A DNA stretch of 64,000 nucleotides from PGYR01 sp046290495 (GCA_046290495.1 JBKAGT010000006.1:806001-870000); one strand, 5' to 3'. Shown: positions 27,094-37,277, counted from the first letter of the stretch. Notes: generated from the sequence alone by a model not told the origin. Program-made: numbers and translations.

Positions 27094-28611
27094 ATGCAGA
27101 ACGAGAAAACTAAGATTTATTTTATAAGCATTATTCTATTTGTAATTGTTTCTCGTTCAATTACTTTTCTGGATACTGATGTATTCCTATCCGACGATGA
27201 TGCGGGCTTTGCTCTAGCGGCTTATGACTACAATATAAAGGAATCTAGACCTCATTTACCAGGGTACTTTCTACTAATAAAAACAATATCGGTAGTTAAT
27301 GTTTTGACAGGCAGTTCTTTTATAACAATGAAATTGTTGGTCATATTATTATCAGTACTCTCAGCTATTATTATCTTTAAGTTATTTCAATACCATTTTA
27401 ATGGTAAAAATTCATTTTTATACACACTTATTATTTTTACTAATCCACTGGTTTGGTTTTATCAAAGTACTCCAGAATCTTACGTCTATGATTTATTCTT
27501 TGCATCTATTATTGCATTAATCTATTATAAACGACATACCTATTACTTATACTTGCCAATTATTTCTATTATGGGTGGAATTAGAATGAGTTCTGCGTTT
27601 TTTCTCATTCCATTATATATATTTATAACTTATATGTACTGGCGAGAGAGGAGAGTAGATATAATAAATATACTTTTTGCAAATCTGATTGGCATTATAG
27701 TTACAGCTATTTGGGTTACTCCACTATTAAATTCTGTAGGAGGATTAAGTCAATATTTAAAGTTATATAGCACCCATAATCCAATGCCTGCTATAGGTGT
27801 CATTAAAAATATTGTAGGGTTTTTATCCTATTCCATTTCATTTGGAATTCCATTTCTGATTATAAGTTTATATCAACTATTCAAACGAAAAAAGTTAGCA
27901 CTAAACTCTAAAAGTAATATTTACTTTCTAATGATTTGGATTATTCCAGGCTTATTTTTCTTCATATTTGGTCATTATTCTAAAGGGTATATTCTGCTTA
28001 TTTACCCTGCCTTAGTTATATTAATAGGTTTATGGTTAGATAGGAAATCGGAAAAATTATTGATAATTATAATTGCAGTTCAATCATTATTCTTTTTAAT
28101 ATATCCTTATACAAAAGTAGAGTTAGATTCATTATTCCGAAGAGAAGTGAGACAATTATCTTTGCCAAAAGTTGCCTGGAATAGATTAAATAACGGTTAC
28201 CTGCACACTTATTCTAGAATATCGAACAGAAATGAATTGTTCGAATCATTTGATTCATGTATCAATTATTTGGAAAATAATGACTCGAATTTCACAATAT
28301 TTGATGGAAAAACATCATTGTTAACTATCAATTCTCAAGTTTATAGATATCCAGAAATCGAATTTGTAACTCAAAAGAATTTCTTCCGTGAAGATGAATA
28401 CATATTGCAAAAAGGAACTACTTTAGAATATAGATATGGTCTAGAAGAGCTCTACTCCAAAGTTTATATTTTATGTGATGTGAGAATGATAGAGAAATAT
28501 TCAGATCTTATTGAAGTTGAATACGAAACCAATATTCATGCATTAATTAAAGTAAAAACAGGAAAGGAAAAAGAGTTTAAAGAATTTTACGAAAATCTAT
28601 ATTCAAAATAA
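27094..28611 (+). CDS. Polytopic membrane protein, GT-C glycosyltransferase-like
   Basis: 505 residues. A first luminal loop has an acidic motif (DVFLSDDDAGFALAAYDY) followed by RPHLPGYFL, typical of GT39/PMT-like GT-C enzymes. About ten membrane helices follow, then a ~150-residue C-terminal soluble domain. Such enzymes transfer a sugar from a polyprenyl-phosphate donor to a lipid or protein on the outer face of the inner membrane. Donor and acceptor are not visible. It is divergent from kbl (63-base gap) and convergent with asnB, whose stop is three bases away. Functional naming is inference from fold pattern. Confidence 0.7.
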   Translation: MQNEKTKIYFISIILFVIVSRSITFLDTDVFLSDDDAGFALAAYDYNIKESRPHLPGYFLLIKTISVVNVLTGSSFITMKLLVILLSVLSAIIIFKLFQYHFNGKNSFLYTLIIFTNPLVWFYQSTPESYVYDLFFASIIALIYYKRHTYYLYLPIISIMGGIRMSSAFFLIPLYIFITYMYWRERRVDIINILFANLIGIIVTAIWVTPLLNSVGGLSQYLKLYSTHNPMPAIGVIKNIVGFLSYSISFGIPFLIISLYQLFKRKKLALNSKSNIYFLMIWIIPGLFFFIFGHYSKGYILLIYPALVILIGLWLDRKSEKLLIIIIAVQSLFFLIYPYTKVELDSLFRREVRQLSLPKVAWNRLNNGYLHTYSRISNRNELFESFDSCINYLENNDSNFTIFDGKTSLLTINSQVYRYPEIEFVTQKNFFREDEYILQKGTTLEYRYGLEELYSKVYILCDVRMIEKYSDLIEVEYETNIHALIKVKTGKEKEFKEFYENLYSK

Positions 28612-28614
28612 AAA

Positions 28615-30519
28615 TTATTGTTCTATGAATCTCTCATACCATGAGCTTAGAGCAACTAGATTGTAAACGTGAGATCCAAGTTTCCCACCATTATCTAAGT
28701 CTTTTATTAACTTTTTCTTATAGTCAGAATTGATTATGCCTGTCTTTGCAAAACTAGATTCAAATAAATGATATTTTGCAATTGATTTCCAAGGGCCACG
28801 GAACCAATCGTGAACAGGTGCAGCAAACCCCATTTTCTTTCTGTAAATTATGTCTTTAGGTAATATATCTTCTATTGCTTTCTTCAATAGAGTCTTAGGT
28901 TCTTTAGTATTAGGTACTTTTATTTTGTCTGGGAGTGAAGTTGTAAACTCAACTAACCTATGATCTAAAAAAGGAACTCTAGCTTCCAAGTGGTGAGCCA
29001 TACCAATTTTGTCAACACGCATCAATAATATTTCTGCTAGTCTTTGCTGTTGCTCTATGTACATTATTTTTTCAAAGTATTCAGAATTTGATTTGATAGA
29101 TTCTATTTCACCAAATAGCTTTTGGGCATATTTATATGGAATAGTCTCATCTAATCTACTATCACCTTTCATTTTAGCTTGGGAATATTGACCAAATATT
29201 GGCACTCCACTCCAACTAAACTCTTGTCCAGCTGTTGCTCTCCGCATGTACTCCATAGCTAATTCGCTATTTATGATAGGGGAGAATAGCTTTGCAGTAC
29301 TATAGCTTATGTTTCTAATAAATTTAGGAAGAGATTTATAATATTTCCAATATGAGTTACTTAAGTTATAACCTTGCAACATCCATTTATATCCAACAAA
29401 TTGCTCATCACTTCCTTCACCAACTTGTATAACTGTAGTACCAGATTCGTGAGTTAGTTTACTCAAAAAATATAGAGGCATGCATACTGGATCACCATTT
29501 GGTTCATCTGTATGCCAGGTAATATCTTCTATTATATCTTTACAATCATTATGGTCTATTAGTATTTCATTATGATTAGTATTAAATATATTAGATATTT
29601 TACTAGCATATTTTAACTCATTGTATTTTTCTAGTTCCTTGAAGCCTACAGTATAAGTATCAACTGGTCTGTCCATTAGTTCAGCCATCAATGCGACATT
29701 CAGAGAGGAATCTATACCACCACTTAGAAAAACGCCAAATGGAACATCACTGACCATTCTTGATTTTACGGCTTGTCGAAGTAAGTCAACAGTTTTCTTA
29801 CCTGCTTCTTCGAATGTTATATCATTATTTATTTCTGATAGGGGAATCCAATATTTTTTTCTTTCCAAGCCACTCTTATTTAATGTCAGATAACTTCCAG
29901 ATTCTAACTTCCAAATCCCTAAGAATAGACTTTCATTCTTGCTTGACATGCCATAATTAAGATAATTTGGTAGTTCAGCCAGATTCAAACTTGGAGCAAT
30001 ATCTGGGTGTTTGAGCAATGACTTAATTTCTGAACCAAATACAAACTTGTTATTTTCATAGTGGTAATAAAATGGTTTTATTCCTACTCTATCTCGGCAA
30101 GCAAAGAGTTCTTTTTCACGATCATCCCAAATAGCAAATGACCACATCCCAACTAACTTATCAATGATACCTTTTCCAAAGTACTTATAACCGTATAGTA
30201 ATACTTCAGTGTCAGAATTAGATTCAAAACGGACATCCTTTGCTAAAAGTTCTTCTTTTATTTCTAAGTAGTTGTATATCTCACCATTGAAAACTATAGT
30301 AAATCTACCATCTTTAGTTGTCATTGGCTGTGTGCCAGCATTAGATAAATCAATGATAGAGAGTCTTCGATGACCTAGACCACAAACTCGGTTTTCTGAT
30401 CGCCAAATTTGGCCAGCGTCTGGACCTCGATGCTCAATAACATCGGTCATTTGAGTTAATAATTGGGGAGAAGTATTTGGATTTAGCGAATAGTCAACAA
30501 TTCCTGTAATGCCACACAT
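28615..30519 (-). CDS. asnB: Asparagine synthase (glutamine-hydrolysing)
   Basis: 634 residues. The mature N-terminus MCGITGIVDY supplies the nucleophile Cys2 of the class II glutaminase domain (HRGPDAG, FNGEIYNY follow). The synthetase domain has the ATP-pyrophosphatase motif FLSGGIDSS near residue 265 and a DEQFVGY motif. It makes asparagine from aspartate, ATP and glutamine. This length group (AsnB_2-like) is also found in polysaccharide and amide-modification loci, so a role in amidating an envelope sugar cannot be excluded. Last gene of the six-gene minus-strand run; 16 bases after pdxJ. Confidence 0.92.
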   Translation of the reverse strand: MCGITGIVDYSLNPNTSPQLLTQMTDVIEHRGPDAGQIWRSENRVCGLGHRRLSIIDLSNAGTQPMTTKDGRFTIVFNGEIYNYLEIKEELLAKDVRFESNSDTEVLLYGYKYFGKGIIDKLVGMWSFAIWDDREKELFACRDRVGIKPFYYHYENNKFVFGSEIKSLLKHPDIAPSLNLAELPNYLNYGMSSKNESLFLGIWKLESGSYLTLNKSGLERKKYWIPLSEINNDITFEEAGKKTVDLLRQAVKSRMVSDVPFGVFLSGGIDSSLNVALMAELMDRPVDTYTVGFKELEKYNELKYASKISNIFNTNHNEILIDHNDCKDIIEDITWHTDEPNGDPVCMPLYFLSKLTHESGTTVIQVGEGSDEQFVGYKWMLQGYNLSNSYWKYYKSLPKFIRNISYSTAKLFSPIINSELAMEYMRRATAGQEFSWSGVPIFGQYSQAKMKGDSRLDETIPYKYAQKLFGEIESIKSNSEYFEKIMYIEQQQRLAEILLMRVDKIGMAHHLEARVPFLDHRLVEFTTSLPDKIKVPNTKEPKTLLKKAIEDILPKDIIYRKKMGFAAPVHDWFRGPWKSIAKYHLFESSFAKTGIINSDYKKKLIKDLDNGGKLGSHVYNLVALSSWYERFIEQ

Positions 30520-30535
30520 ATACTGAGTTTGAACC

Positions 30536-31255
30536 TTATTTATCTGAATTTATAATATCTATAAATTTAGCAACTGTATTCTCAAGACCATATTTTACAG
30601 AATTAGCAATAATAGAATGACCAATGCTTAGCTCATCAATTTCTTTTATTTGTGCAATTGGAGCTGTATTTTCCAAATTTAGTCCATGGCCAGCTGCCAC
30701 TCTAAGGCCAAGAGATTTAGCAAATAGTGCTGATTCGTTTATTCTGATTAACTCACCATTCCTTCTAGACTCTTCTTCAATATTCGCATAGTTCCCTGTG
30801 TGAATTTCTATCATATCTGCACCAATGTTTTTGGCTAGTTCTACTTGGGTTTTATCAGGTTCTATAAATAGACTAACTTTTATATTATTTGAGTGCATTT
30901 TACTGCAAAGACCTATTAGTTGGTGTTGTAAGCTCATTACATCCAAACCACCTTCAGTAGTTAATTCTTGTCTTCCCTCTGGAACTATAGTTACTACTTC
31001 TGGCACTACATCAAGAGCTATATCTATGATATCATCATACATAGCCATTTCAAAATTAAGAGCTGTCGAAATATTTTTCTTTAAATCATAGACATCAGAA
31101 TCTTTTATATGTCTTCTGTCTTCCCTCAGATGGCAAACAATACCTTTTGCACCTGCTTTTTCGGCTAACAATGCAGCTTCTAATACATTTGGTTCTGCTC
31201 CACCTCTAGCATTTCTTAATGTTGCTATATGATCTATATTCACATTCAGAATCAT
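30536..31255 (-). CDS. pdxJ: Pyridoxine 5'-phosphate synthase
   Basis: 239 residues, standard length. It condenses 1-deoxyxylulose 5-phosphate with 3-amino-2-oxopropyl phosphate to PNP, the last ring-closing step of DXP-dependent B6 synthesis. The N-terminal NVNIDHIATLRNARGG motif and the catalytic His/Glu region CHLREDRRHI are intact, and the late AGHGLNLEN phosphate-binding loop is present. The start overlaps the upstream OmpA-family gene stop by four bases. Confidence 0.96.
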   Translation of the reverse strand: MILNVNIDHIATLRNARGGAEPNVLEAALLAEKAGAKGIVCHLREDRRHIKDSDVYDLKKNISTALNFEMAMYDDIIDIALDVVPEVVTIVPEGRQELTTEGGLDVMSLQHQLIGLCSKMHSNNIKVSLFIEPDKTQVELAKNIGADMIEIHTGNYANIEEESRRNGELIRINESALFAKSLGLRVAAGHGLNLENTAPIAQIKEIDELSIGHSIIANSVKYGLENTVAKFIDIINSDK

Positions 31256-33216
31256 TTGCTTATCTCTATAATTTTGAAAATAACCTTTCTATGTTGTTGT
31301 AATTTAATATTTTTATTTGATTTAATTTCACCTTTACCAATATATTCTAACCTATTTTTCGAAATTCCTTTATTTACCAAATAGTTATATACTGCTTTTG
31401 CTCTGTTTTCAGAAAGTATCAGGTTATTTTCGGAGTTACCAATGGAATCAGTATATCCTATTAATTTTAGCTTTATACTTTCATTCTCTTCCATAATTTT
31501 GACTAGTCTATCTAACTCATTCTGTGATTTTCTATTTAGCTCACTCTTACCAAATTCGAAGAATATGTTGTTTAAAATGAATGAACTGTCTTTCTTAATT
31601 TCTTTTAGAATAATATCCACTTCTAAATCATTATTGATACCATCTATCAAGTCAATAGATTTGCTGATTGGATAATACCCGTCAAGCTTAGCACTTATTC
31701 CATAAAAACTATTCACCGGGAGAGTGATTTGATATGTTCCATCTGAACTACTTGATGTGGCATTTCCGATTAATTCATCTGTATTCAAATCAGTATATTC
31801 AATAATTGAAGCTAATGGGTTCCCATTCATGTCTGTAACCTTTCCCTTCACTATGATACTATTACTAGGGTTAGCTTCGGTTGTCATTTTAATAGTGAAA
31901 ATATCCTCTGCACCCATAGAGTTAGTGGTAGATACAAAATACGCTTGTTGGTTGCTAGACGAAATTGTTAAATATGCTTCCCATCCTTCAGTATTGATTT
32001 GACTCCCAAGGTTTTTAGCTTGACTCCATTGATTTGTCATTTCATCGTATTTACTTACGAATAAGTCTTTATCACCATAACCTGGCCATCCATCTGTTGA
32101 AAAATACAAGGTTTTATTATCGTTGGCGATAAAGGGTGTAATCTCATCTGCAGCAGTATTAATGTTCGGACCTAAGTTTTTAAGTTCACTCCATTTTCCA
32201 TCTATCTTCTTTGAAAAATAAATGTCAGAACCACCATAAGAGTCTTCACGAGCCATAGAAACGAACATTAAATTTTGCCCTTGAGATAAGCTATAGCTAA
32301 CAAAACTGGAAGATTTATTTAACTCAACAAATTCAAATGTATCTAACTCAGACCAAAAATTTTCATCAATAGTACTTTGAGATAAAATCGGAGGAGAATT
32401 CTCATTAAATTTAGTGCTCATTAGTAACTTTGAACCATCTGAATTGGTTGAGAATATGAAATTGTGATGTTCATTATTCAGTGGATTATAAGGATTGATT
32501 GCTTTCTGAAATCTATTCCCTTCTTTTTTACTTATCCATATATCCTGATTCTTTTCTGCACCGATATTCTCCGGGTGACCATCTCTGGTAAAGAATAAAG
32601 TTTTATTATCTGCACTTATAATTGGTGCTAATTCAGAATAAACTGAATTAATCCTAGTTCCCATATTAGTTACTGTACCTTCGAAATTACTATTATTGAC
32701 TTCGTTTATAGCCCATACATTAGTAGTATCATTTGTTATACCTATTGCATCTATTTCAATGTCTGATTTAGACTTTTTTAAATTTAAAATTAACTTAGCA
32801 CGTTTGATAAGCTTGGCGGGGGAGACTGCAAAAATAAATTTACCCTTATTGTCACTTACCAGTGACTCAGAAATATTTAAACTTAATTCATTGCTTTTAT
32901 CATCTAGCAATAGTATACCATCTAAACTTTCTTTGCCTTTATTGATATTCAATAATAGGAAGTTGATTTTTTCTGAATTGTTAAAACCGACTGTGATTTC
33001 TTCAAAATGCCGATTTTCAGATTGAAAGGGTGTCCACGAATTCGGAGATTTGATAGGTGAAAGTGTATTCGGATGTCCTGTAACTTGATTAGCAGAATTT
33101 ATCTTGCTGTGCTTCTCACTTGTGTAACTATATACAGTATCTGCCCATTTTACTTGACTATACAATGATGAATATGTCAGAATAAAAAGAATGAATATTT
33201 TAACTATACCATTCAT
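31252..33216 (-). CDS. OmpA-family protein with PD40 beta-propeller repeats (PorE/PG1058-like)
   Basis: 654 residues. A signal peptide (MNGIVKIFILFILTYSSLYS) is followed by an N-terminal beta domain (about 30-170). Four to five PD40/WD40-like propeller repeats come next (about 190-450, blocks such as NKTLYFSTDGWPGYGDKDLF). A carboxypeptidase-regulatory-like repeat (about 455-540) and a C-terminal OmpA peptidoglycan-binding domain (about 545-654, IKLIGYTDSIGNSENNLILSENRA) complete it. The propeller-CRD-OmpA order is that of the T9SS-associated PorE and related proteins, though the N-terminal TPRs of PorE are missing. There is no lipobox Cys at the cleavage site. It probably anchors an outer-membrane or periplasmic assembly to peptidoglycan. 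The start lies inside the gpsA 3' end (17-base overlap). Confidence 0.85.
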   Translation of the reverse strand: MNGIVKIFILFILTYSSLYSQVKWADTVYSYTSEKHSKINSANQVTGHPNTLSPIKSPNSWTPFQSENRHFEEITVGFNNSEKINFLLLNINKGKESLDGILLLDDKSNELSLNISESLVSDNKGKFIFAVSPAKLIKRAKLILNLKKSKSDIEIDAIGITNDTTNVWAINEVNNSNFEGTVTNMGTRINSVYSELAPIISADNKTLFFTRDGHPENIGAEKNQDIWISKKEGNRFQKAINPYNPLNNEHHNFIFSTNSDGSKLLMSTKFNENSPPILSQSTIDENFWSELDTFEFVELNKSSSFVSYSLSQGQNLMFVSMAREDSYGGSDIYFSKKIDGKWSELKNLGPNINTAADEITPFIANDNKTLYFSTDGWPGYGDKDLFVSKYDEMTNQWSQAKNLGSQINTEGWEAYLTISSSNQQAYFVSTTNSMGAEDIFTIKMTTEANPSNSIIVKGKVTDMNGNPLASIIEYTDLNTDELIGNATSSSSDGTYQITLPVNSFYGISAKLDGYYPISKSIDLIDGINNDLEVDIILKEIKKDSSFILNNIFFEFGKSELNRKSQNELDRLVKIMEENESIKLKLIGYTDSIGNSENNLILSENRAKAVYNYLVNKGISKNRLEYIGKGEIKSNKNIKLQQHRKVIFKIIEISK

Positions 33217-34201
33217 TTTTTCTGTCTCTTGTCATTAACTCGTTTATTGCTTCTTTAGGATCTTTTCCTTCGAATATCGTATTATAAATTTGAGAAGTGA
33301 TTGGCATATCTATATTGTTATTAACACTTAGTTCATAAGCAGATTCTGAAGTAAAAACTCCTTCTACAACCATTTTGCTGTGTTCTAATATATCTTTTGC
33401 TTTCTGACCTAACCCAATTTTTTCACCAAAATTTCTGTTTCTACTGTGCTTACTGTTGCAAGTAACAAACAAATCGCCCAACCCAGATAGACCAGAAAAT
33501 GTTTTGTGATCTGCACCTAATGATACTCCTAATCTTGCTATTTCAGCTAAACCCCTAGTTAAGAGTGCTGCTTTGGTATTGTCACCAAGTCCCAAACCGT
33601 CTAATATCCCAGCAGCAATAGCAATTACATTCTTAAGAGAACCACCTATCTCGCAGCCAATTACATCATCAGAAGTATAAACACGAAAGTAGTCAGTAGT
33701 AAATGCCTTCTGAACTAACTCTACTAACTTTTCGTTTTTGGAGCCAGCTACAATAGCAGTAGGTAATTTATTGCAAACTTCTTCTGCGTGACTAGGTCCT
33801 GTCAGTATACAATAATGATTTTCATCAACACCATACACTTCACGAAATATACCTGAAATTGTTAATATTGATTTGTTTTCTATCCCTTTGGAAGCATTTA
33901 CAATGTACTTATTTTTAAGATTAATATTATATTTACTGTAAAAATTTCTAATGTACTGAGTAGGGACAGCATTAACAATAATGTCTGATTTATCAAAAAC
34001 GTCATTACTAGTTGTAGCAATTATATTTTCAGGTAAAGAAGAGTTTGGTAAATATTGTTGATTGGTTCTGAAGGTATTTATTTCTTCAACGATTTCGTTG
34101 GTTCTAGCCCAAAGATATACATTTTTAAAATTCTCAGAAAGCACAATGGATAAGGCTGTTCCCCAGCCACCAGCACCAACTACAACTATATTTTCTTGCA
34201 T
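33200..34201 (-). CDS. gpsA: Glycerol-3-phosphate dehydrogenase [NAD(P)+]
   Basis: 333 residues, standard. The N-terminal dinucleotide motif is GAGGWGTALS. The catalytic Lys region SLKNVIAIAAGILDGLGLGDN and the substrate loop TRGLAEIARLG are intact. It reduces DHAP to sn-glycerol 3-phosphate, the substrate of the plsY product encoded 29 bases upstream. The two therefore supply the first steps of phospholipid synthesis. The stop overlaps the start of the OmpA-family gene. Confidence 0.97.
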   Translation of the reverse strand: MQENIVVVGAGGWGTALSIVLSENFKNVYLWARTNEIVEEINTFRTNQQYLPNSSLPENIIATTSNDVFDKSDIIVNAVPTQYIRNFYSKYNINLKNKYIVNASKGIENKSILTISGIFREVYGVDENHYCILTGPSHAEEVCNKLPTAIVAGSKNEKLVELVQKAFTTDYFRVYTSDDVIGCEIGGSLKNVIAIAAGILDGLGLGDNTKAALLTRGLAEIARLGVSLGADHKTFSGLSGLGDLFVTCNSKHSRNRNFGEKIGLGQKAKDILEHSKMVVEGVFTSESAYELSVNNNIDMPITSQIYNTIFEGKDPKEAINELMTRDRKNEWYS

Positions 34202-34230
34202 AGTGGAATTTATGATTTGTTATTTATACT

Positions 34231-34917
34231 TCAACCAGAAGATTTTTTAAATATTTGTAGTTTTGGGAATCTATTTTCTGTTCCTTCCAATAGTCTTTTG
34301 ATGTTAGACCTATGAGTATAAACTACTAGCACACACAATCCGACCATGAAATATACAATTGTCCAATATCCAGGTATCGAATCATGTAAAATATTATACC
34401 TAAATATCATTGAAGAAGGCAATGAGAATGCTGCCAATATAGAACCTAGTGAAATATAGCCAGAAAACCCAACCGCAATAAGGAAGAAAAACAGTGCAAC
34501 ACCAGCATCAATTGGGGCAATTCCTATAAGCATACCAGCAGCAGTATTTACACCTTTCCCACCCTTGAAGTTTACAAAAGCTGAAAAAATATGGCCTAAA
34601 ACTGCGAAAACTCCACCCATAATTTTGATTAAGGTGATATCCTGAAAACTAGTATTGTTTGGAATGGTTAATTCAGATCCTAGAAGACCTGCAATTACAA
34701 CAACTGCAAATACACCTTTGGCAATATCAAGAAGCTGAACTAAGACTCCAGCTTTCCATCCCATAACTCTAAATGCGTTGGTACTACCCATATTGCCGCT
34801 ACCTTTGTCCCGTATGTCGTAGCCATAAAGCTTTTTACTTACGATAACCGCAATAGGTATAGAGCCAACCAGATAACTAAGTATCGCTATTATTATTAAT
34901 GCTAAAGTAGTACTCAT
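34231..34917 (-). CDS. plsY: Glycerol-3-phosphate acyltransferase (acyl-phosphate)
   Basis: 228 residues and five to six membrane helices. All three PlsY motifs are seen: GSGNMGSTNAFR near 39-50, FKGGKGVNTAAG near 120, and the third cytoplasmic loop with HRSNIKRLLEGTE. It acylates glycerol 3-phosphate with acyl-phosphate. Adjacent to gpsA. Confidence 0.96.
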   Translation of the reverse strand: MSTTLALIIIAILSYLVGSIPIAVIVSKKLYGYDIRDKGSGNMGSTNAFRVMGWKAGVLVQLLDIAKGVFAVVVIAGLLGSELTIPNNTSFQDITLIKIMGGVFAVLGHIFSAFVNFKGGKGVNTAAGMLIGIAPIDAGVALFFFLIAVGFSGYISLGSILAAFSLPSSMIFRYNILHDSIPGYWTIVYFMVGLCVLVVYTHRSNIKRLLEGTENRFPKLQIFKKSSG

Positions 34918-34953
34918 TTTCTAAAAACTGATTGTTGTTTATTTTTCAATATA

Positions 34954-35730
34954 CTATTTTTTACCATTTTTAGCAAAATAGTGTAGAGATATACCTGCTG
35001 AAATAGCTACATTCAATGATTCAGAGCTACCTTTACCATCTAAGATATATTTATCTTTTACTAAATCTTGCAAATCATCACTTAACCCATGAGATTCACT
35101 TCCAAACACTATACCAAATTTTTTGCCATGTTTTAGCTTTTCAATTGGGGTTTTTGCATTGCTATCAGCAGCATAAATATCAATATCTGAGAAATTTTCT
35201 TTTATAAAACCTGCCAAATCTTCTTTGTATAAGACTTTTACTCTAAAAACTGAGCCCATTGAGGAACGAACAACTTTTGGGCTAAATTGATCTGCACTTT
35301 CAGCACCCAAAAATACTTGGTTTACACCATACCATTCGGCAGTTCGGATTATTGTTCCAACATTACCAGGGTCTGACACACCATCCAATGCAATGAATGA
35401 CTCATTAGGTTCGAAATCCAATTCCTTAAGTCCAACAACTGCCACAATTCCTTCAGGTGAAGTTTGTTTAACTATTTGTCTAAACTTATGTTTAGGTGCG
35501 GAGTAAACTGGAACCCCAATATCGTTATACTTATCTGCAAGTTGAACAATTGACTTAGATGGAGATTCTCTTACAATGAGTTGAATAACATGAAATTCAG
35601 AATCTAAAACTTCCTCACATAGTTTTAAACCTTCAGCAATGAATAAATCATGCTCTTCTCTTTTATCCTTTCTGTAAAGTGATTTAATTAATTTTCTCTG
35701 ACTTTGGCTAATGGGAATAGAATAATGCAT
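34954..35730 (-). CDS. SpoU-family (TrmH/RlmB-type) RNA 2'-O-methyltransferase
   Basis: 258 residues. The N-terminal substrate-binding domain (about 10-100, EHDLFIAEGLKLCEEVL) is followed by the SPOUT knot with motif 1 DPGNVGTIIRTAEWYG, motif 2 VFGSESHGLS and motif 3 SLNVAISAGISLH. It methylates a ribose 2'-OH in rRNA or tRNA with SAM; the exact target is not visible. First gene of the minus-strand run that includes plsY and gpsA. Confidence 0.93.
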   Translation of the reverse strand: MHYSIPISQSQRKLIKSLYRKDKREEHDLFIAEGLKLCEEVLDSEFHVIQLIVRESPSKSIVQLADKYNDIGVPVYSAPKHKFRQIVKQTSPEGIVAVVGLKELDFEPNESFIALDGVSDPGNVGTIIRTAEWYGVNQVFLGAESADQFSPKVVRSSMGSVFRVKVLYKEDLAGFIKENFSDIDIYAADSNAKTPIEKLKHGKKFGIVFGSESHGLSDDLQDLVKDKYILDGKGSSESLNVAISAGISLHYFAKNGKK

Positions 35731-35815
35731 AAATATGTTTAATTTAGTATTATTGAAATATGTTTTTTTTACAGACGTATTAATCTAAATTTTCGTACAT
35801 TCTATATACTATTTT

Positions 35816-36736
35816 ATGAATATATTAGTTACAGGTGGAGCCGGATTTATAGGCTCTCATATAGTTGACAGATACTTAGAACTTGGACATAGTGTCACAA
35901 TAATTGATAATTTGTCTACTGGGAAAAAAGAAAATATCAACCCAAAAGCATCTTTTATTGAGATGGACATAAAAGATGAAGCAATAAGTAAAGTCTTTGA
36001 AGATGGCAATTTTGACATCCTATCTCACCAAGCTGCTCAGATGGATGTAAGAGTTTCTGTAAGTGACCCAAAATTTGATGCTCACAATAATATTATAGGT
36101 TCACTCAACTTATATGAAAACTGCAACAAGTATAATGTAAAGAAAATAATATTTGCATCCTCTGGAGGTACTGTTTATGGAGAGCAGAATGAATTTCCTT
36201 GTGCAGAAGAACACCCAAAGAACCCAGTATCACCCTATGGTATTGGTAAGCTGACAAATGAATATTATTTATATTACTATAAGCAAGTGTATGGAATTGA
36301 TTACGCAGCACTCAGATATGGCAATGTTTTCGGTCCAAGACAAAACCCAAATGGTGAAGCAGGAGTGATAGCAATATTTGCTAATAAGTTCATCAAAGGA
36401 GAACAACCAATTATAAATGGTGATGGGCTTATAACAAGAGATTATATATATATATCAGATGTAGTAGAAGCTAATGTCAAATCTTTGGATGAATCTGTAA
36501 GTGGAAGCTTTAACGTCACAACAGGTATTGAAACAAATGTAAATGAAATATTCAACGTATTAAAAGATAAAACAAATAGTACTATAGAAGAATTTCATGG
36601 TCCAGCTAAAAAAGGTGAGCAGAGAAGAAGTGTATGTTCTTTTTCAAAATTTGAATATTCTCACAATTGGTCTCCAAAAGTAAATTTTGAAGATGGAATT
36701 GATAAAACAGTCAAATATTTCAAGTCAATTAACTAA
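35816..36736 (+). CDS. NAD-dependent sugar epimerase (UDP-glucose 4-epimerase-like)
   Basis: 306 residues of the extended SDR family. The NAD motif GGAGFIGSH lies at 7-15, the active-site Ser in ASSGGTVYGE (near 119), and Tyr/Lys in SPYGIGKLTNEYYL. Arg/Tyr substrate motifs RYGNVFGPRQNP and TRDYIYISDVVEA follow. It is typical of GalE-like or UDP-glucuronate 4-epimerase-like enzymes that make nucleotide sugars for envelope polysaccharide. It is 85 bases from the divergent SpoU gene and six bases before the pgsA-like gene. Precise substrate unknown. Confidence 0.9.
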   Translation: MNILVTGGAGFIGSHIVDRYLELGHSVTIIDNLSTGKKENINPKASFIEMDIKDEAISKVFEDGNFDILSHQAAQMDVRVSVSDPKFDAHNNIIGSLNLYENCNKYNVKKIIFASSGGTVYGEQNEFPCAEEHPKNPVSPYGIGKLTNEYYLYYYKQVYGIDYAALRYGNVFGPRQNPNGEAGVIAIFANKFIKGEQPIINGDGLITRDYIYISDVVEANVKSLDESVSGSFNVTTGIETNVNEIFNVLKDKTNSTIEEFHGPAKKGEQRRSVCSFSKFEYSHNWSPKVNFEDGIDKTVKYFKSIN

Positions 36737-36742
36737 AAGTAT

Positions 36743-37267
36743 TTGGAAATTAAATTTAATATATCGAACAATATTAGCATTCTAAGAATTGCTCTTTCAT
36801 TTCCATTAGCTTATTTTTTGATACAGGGTAACACCAGTGTTGCAATTATCATTGGTATTCTAGCATTCATTTCTGATTATCTTGACGGATATTTTGCCCG
36901 AAGTAGAGATGAAATTACAGATCTTGGTAAAGTATTAGATCCACTAGCAGATAAATTGTTTTTTGGAACTGCAGCTGTAATTATGATAGTCCAAGGACTA
37001 ATACCAACATATCTAGCAGTAATTATAGTAGCAAGAGATATACTAATATTCCTTGGTGGCATTTATGTAAAAAATAAAACAGGTGTTGTTATGGCATCGA
37101 ATCTAGTAGGAAAAGGAGCAGTAAATATAGCTGCAATAGTATTGATCGGTATATTATTGAATATAAATGGCTTTTATACCTATGGTTCTGTTATAGCTGC
37201 AAGTGTATTTGTATTATCTTTTGTAATTTACATGTTCAACGCTTACAAATTATTAAAATCTAAATAA
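36743..37267 (+). CDS. CDP-alcohol phosphatidyltransferase, PgsA-like
   Basis: 174 residues and about five helices. The CDP-OH-P signature DG-x2-AR-x8-G-x3-D-x3-D is complete in DGYFARSRDEI...LGKVLDPLAD (about 40-65). It transfers a phosphatidyl group from CDP-diacylglycerol, most likely to glycerol 3-phosphate (PgsA), making phosphatidylglycerol phosphate. The frame has no ATG between the upstream stop and the first helix, so TTG at 36743 is the only plausible start codon, six bases after the epimerase stop. This suggests translational coupling with a weak start. Confidence 0.9.
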   Translation: MEIKFNISNNISILRIALSFPLAYFLIQGNTSVAIIIGILAFISDYLDGYFARSRDEITDLGKVLDPLADKLFFGTAAVIMIVQGLIPTYLAVIIVARDILIFLGGIYVKNKTGVVMASNLVGKGAVNIAAIVLIGILLNINGFYTYGSVIAASVFVLSFVIYMFNAYKLLKSK

Positions 37268-37277
37268 GATAAAGAAT

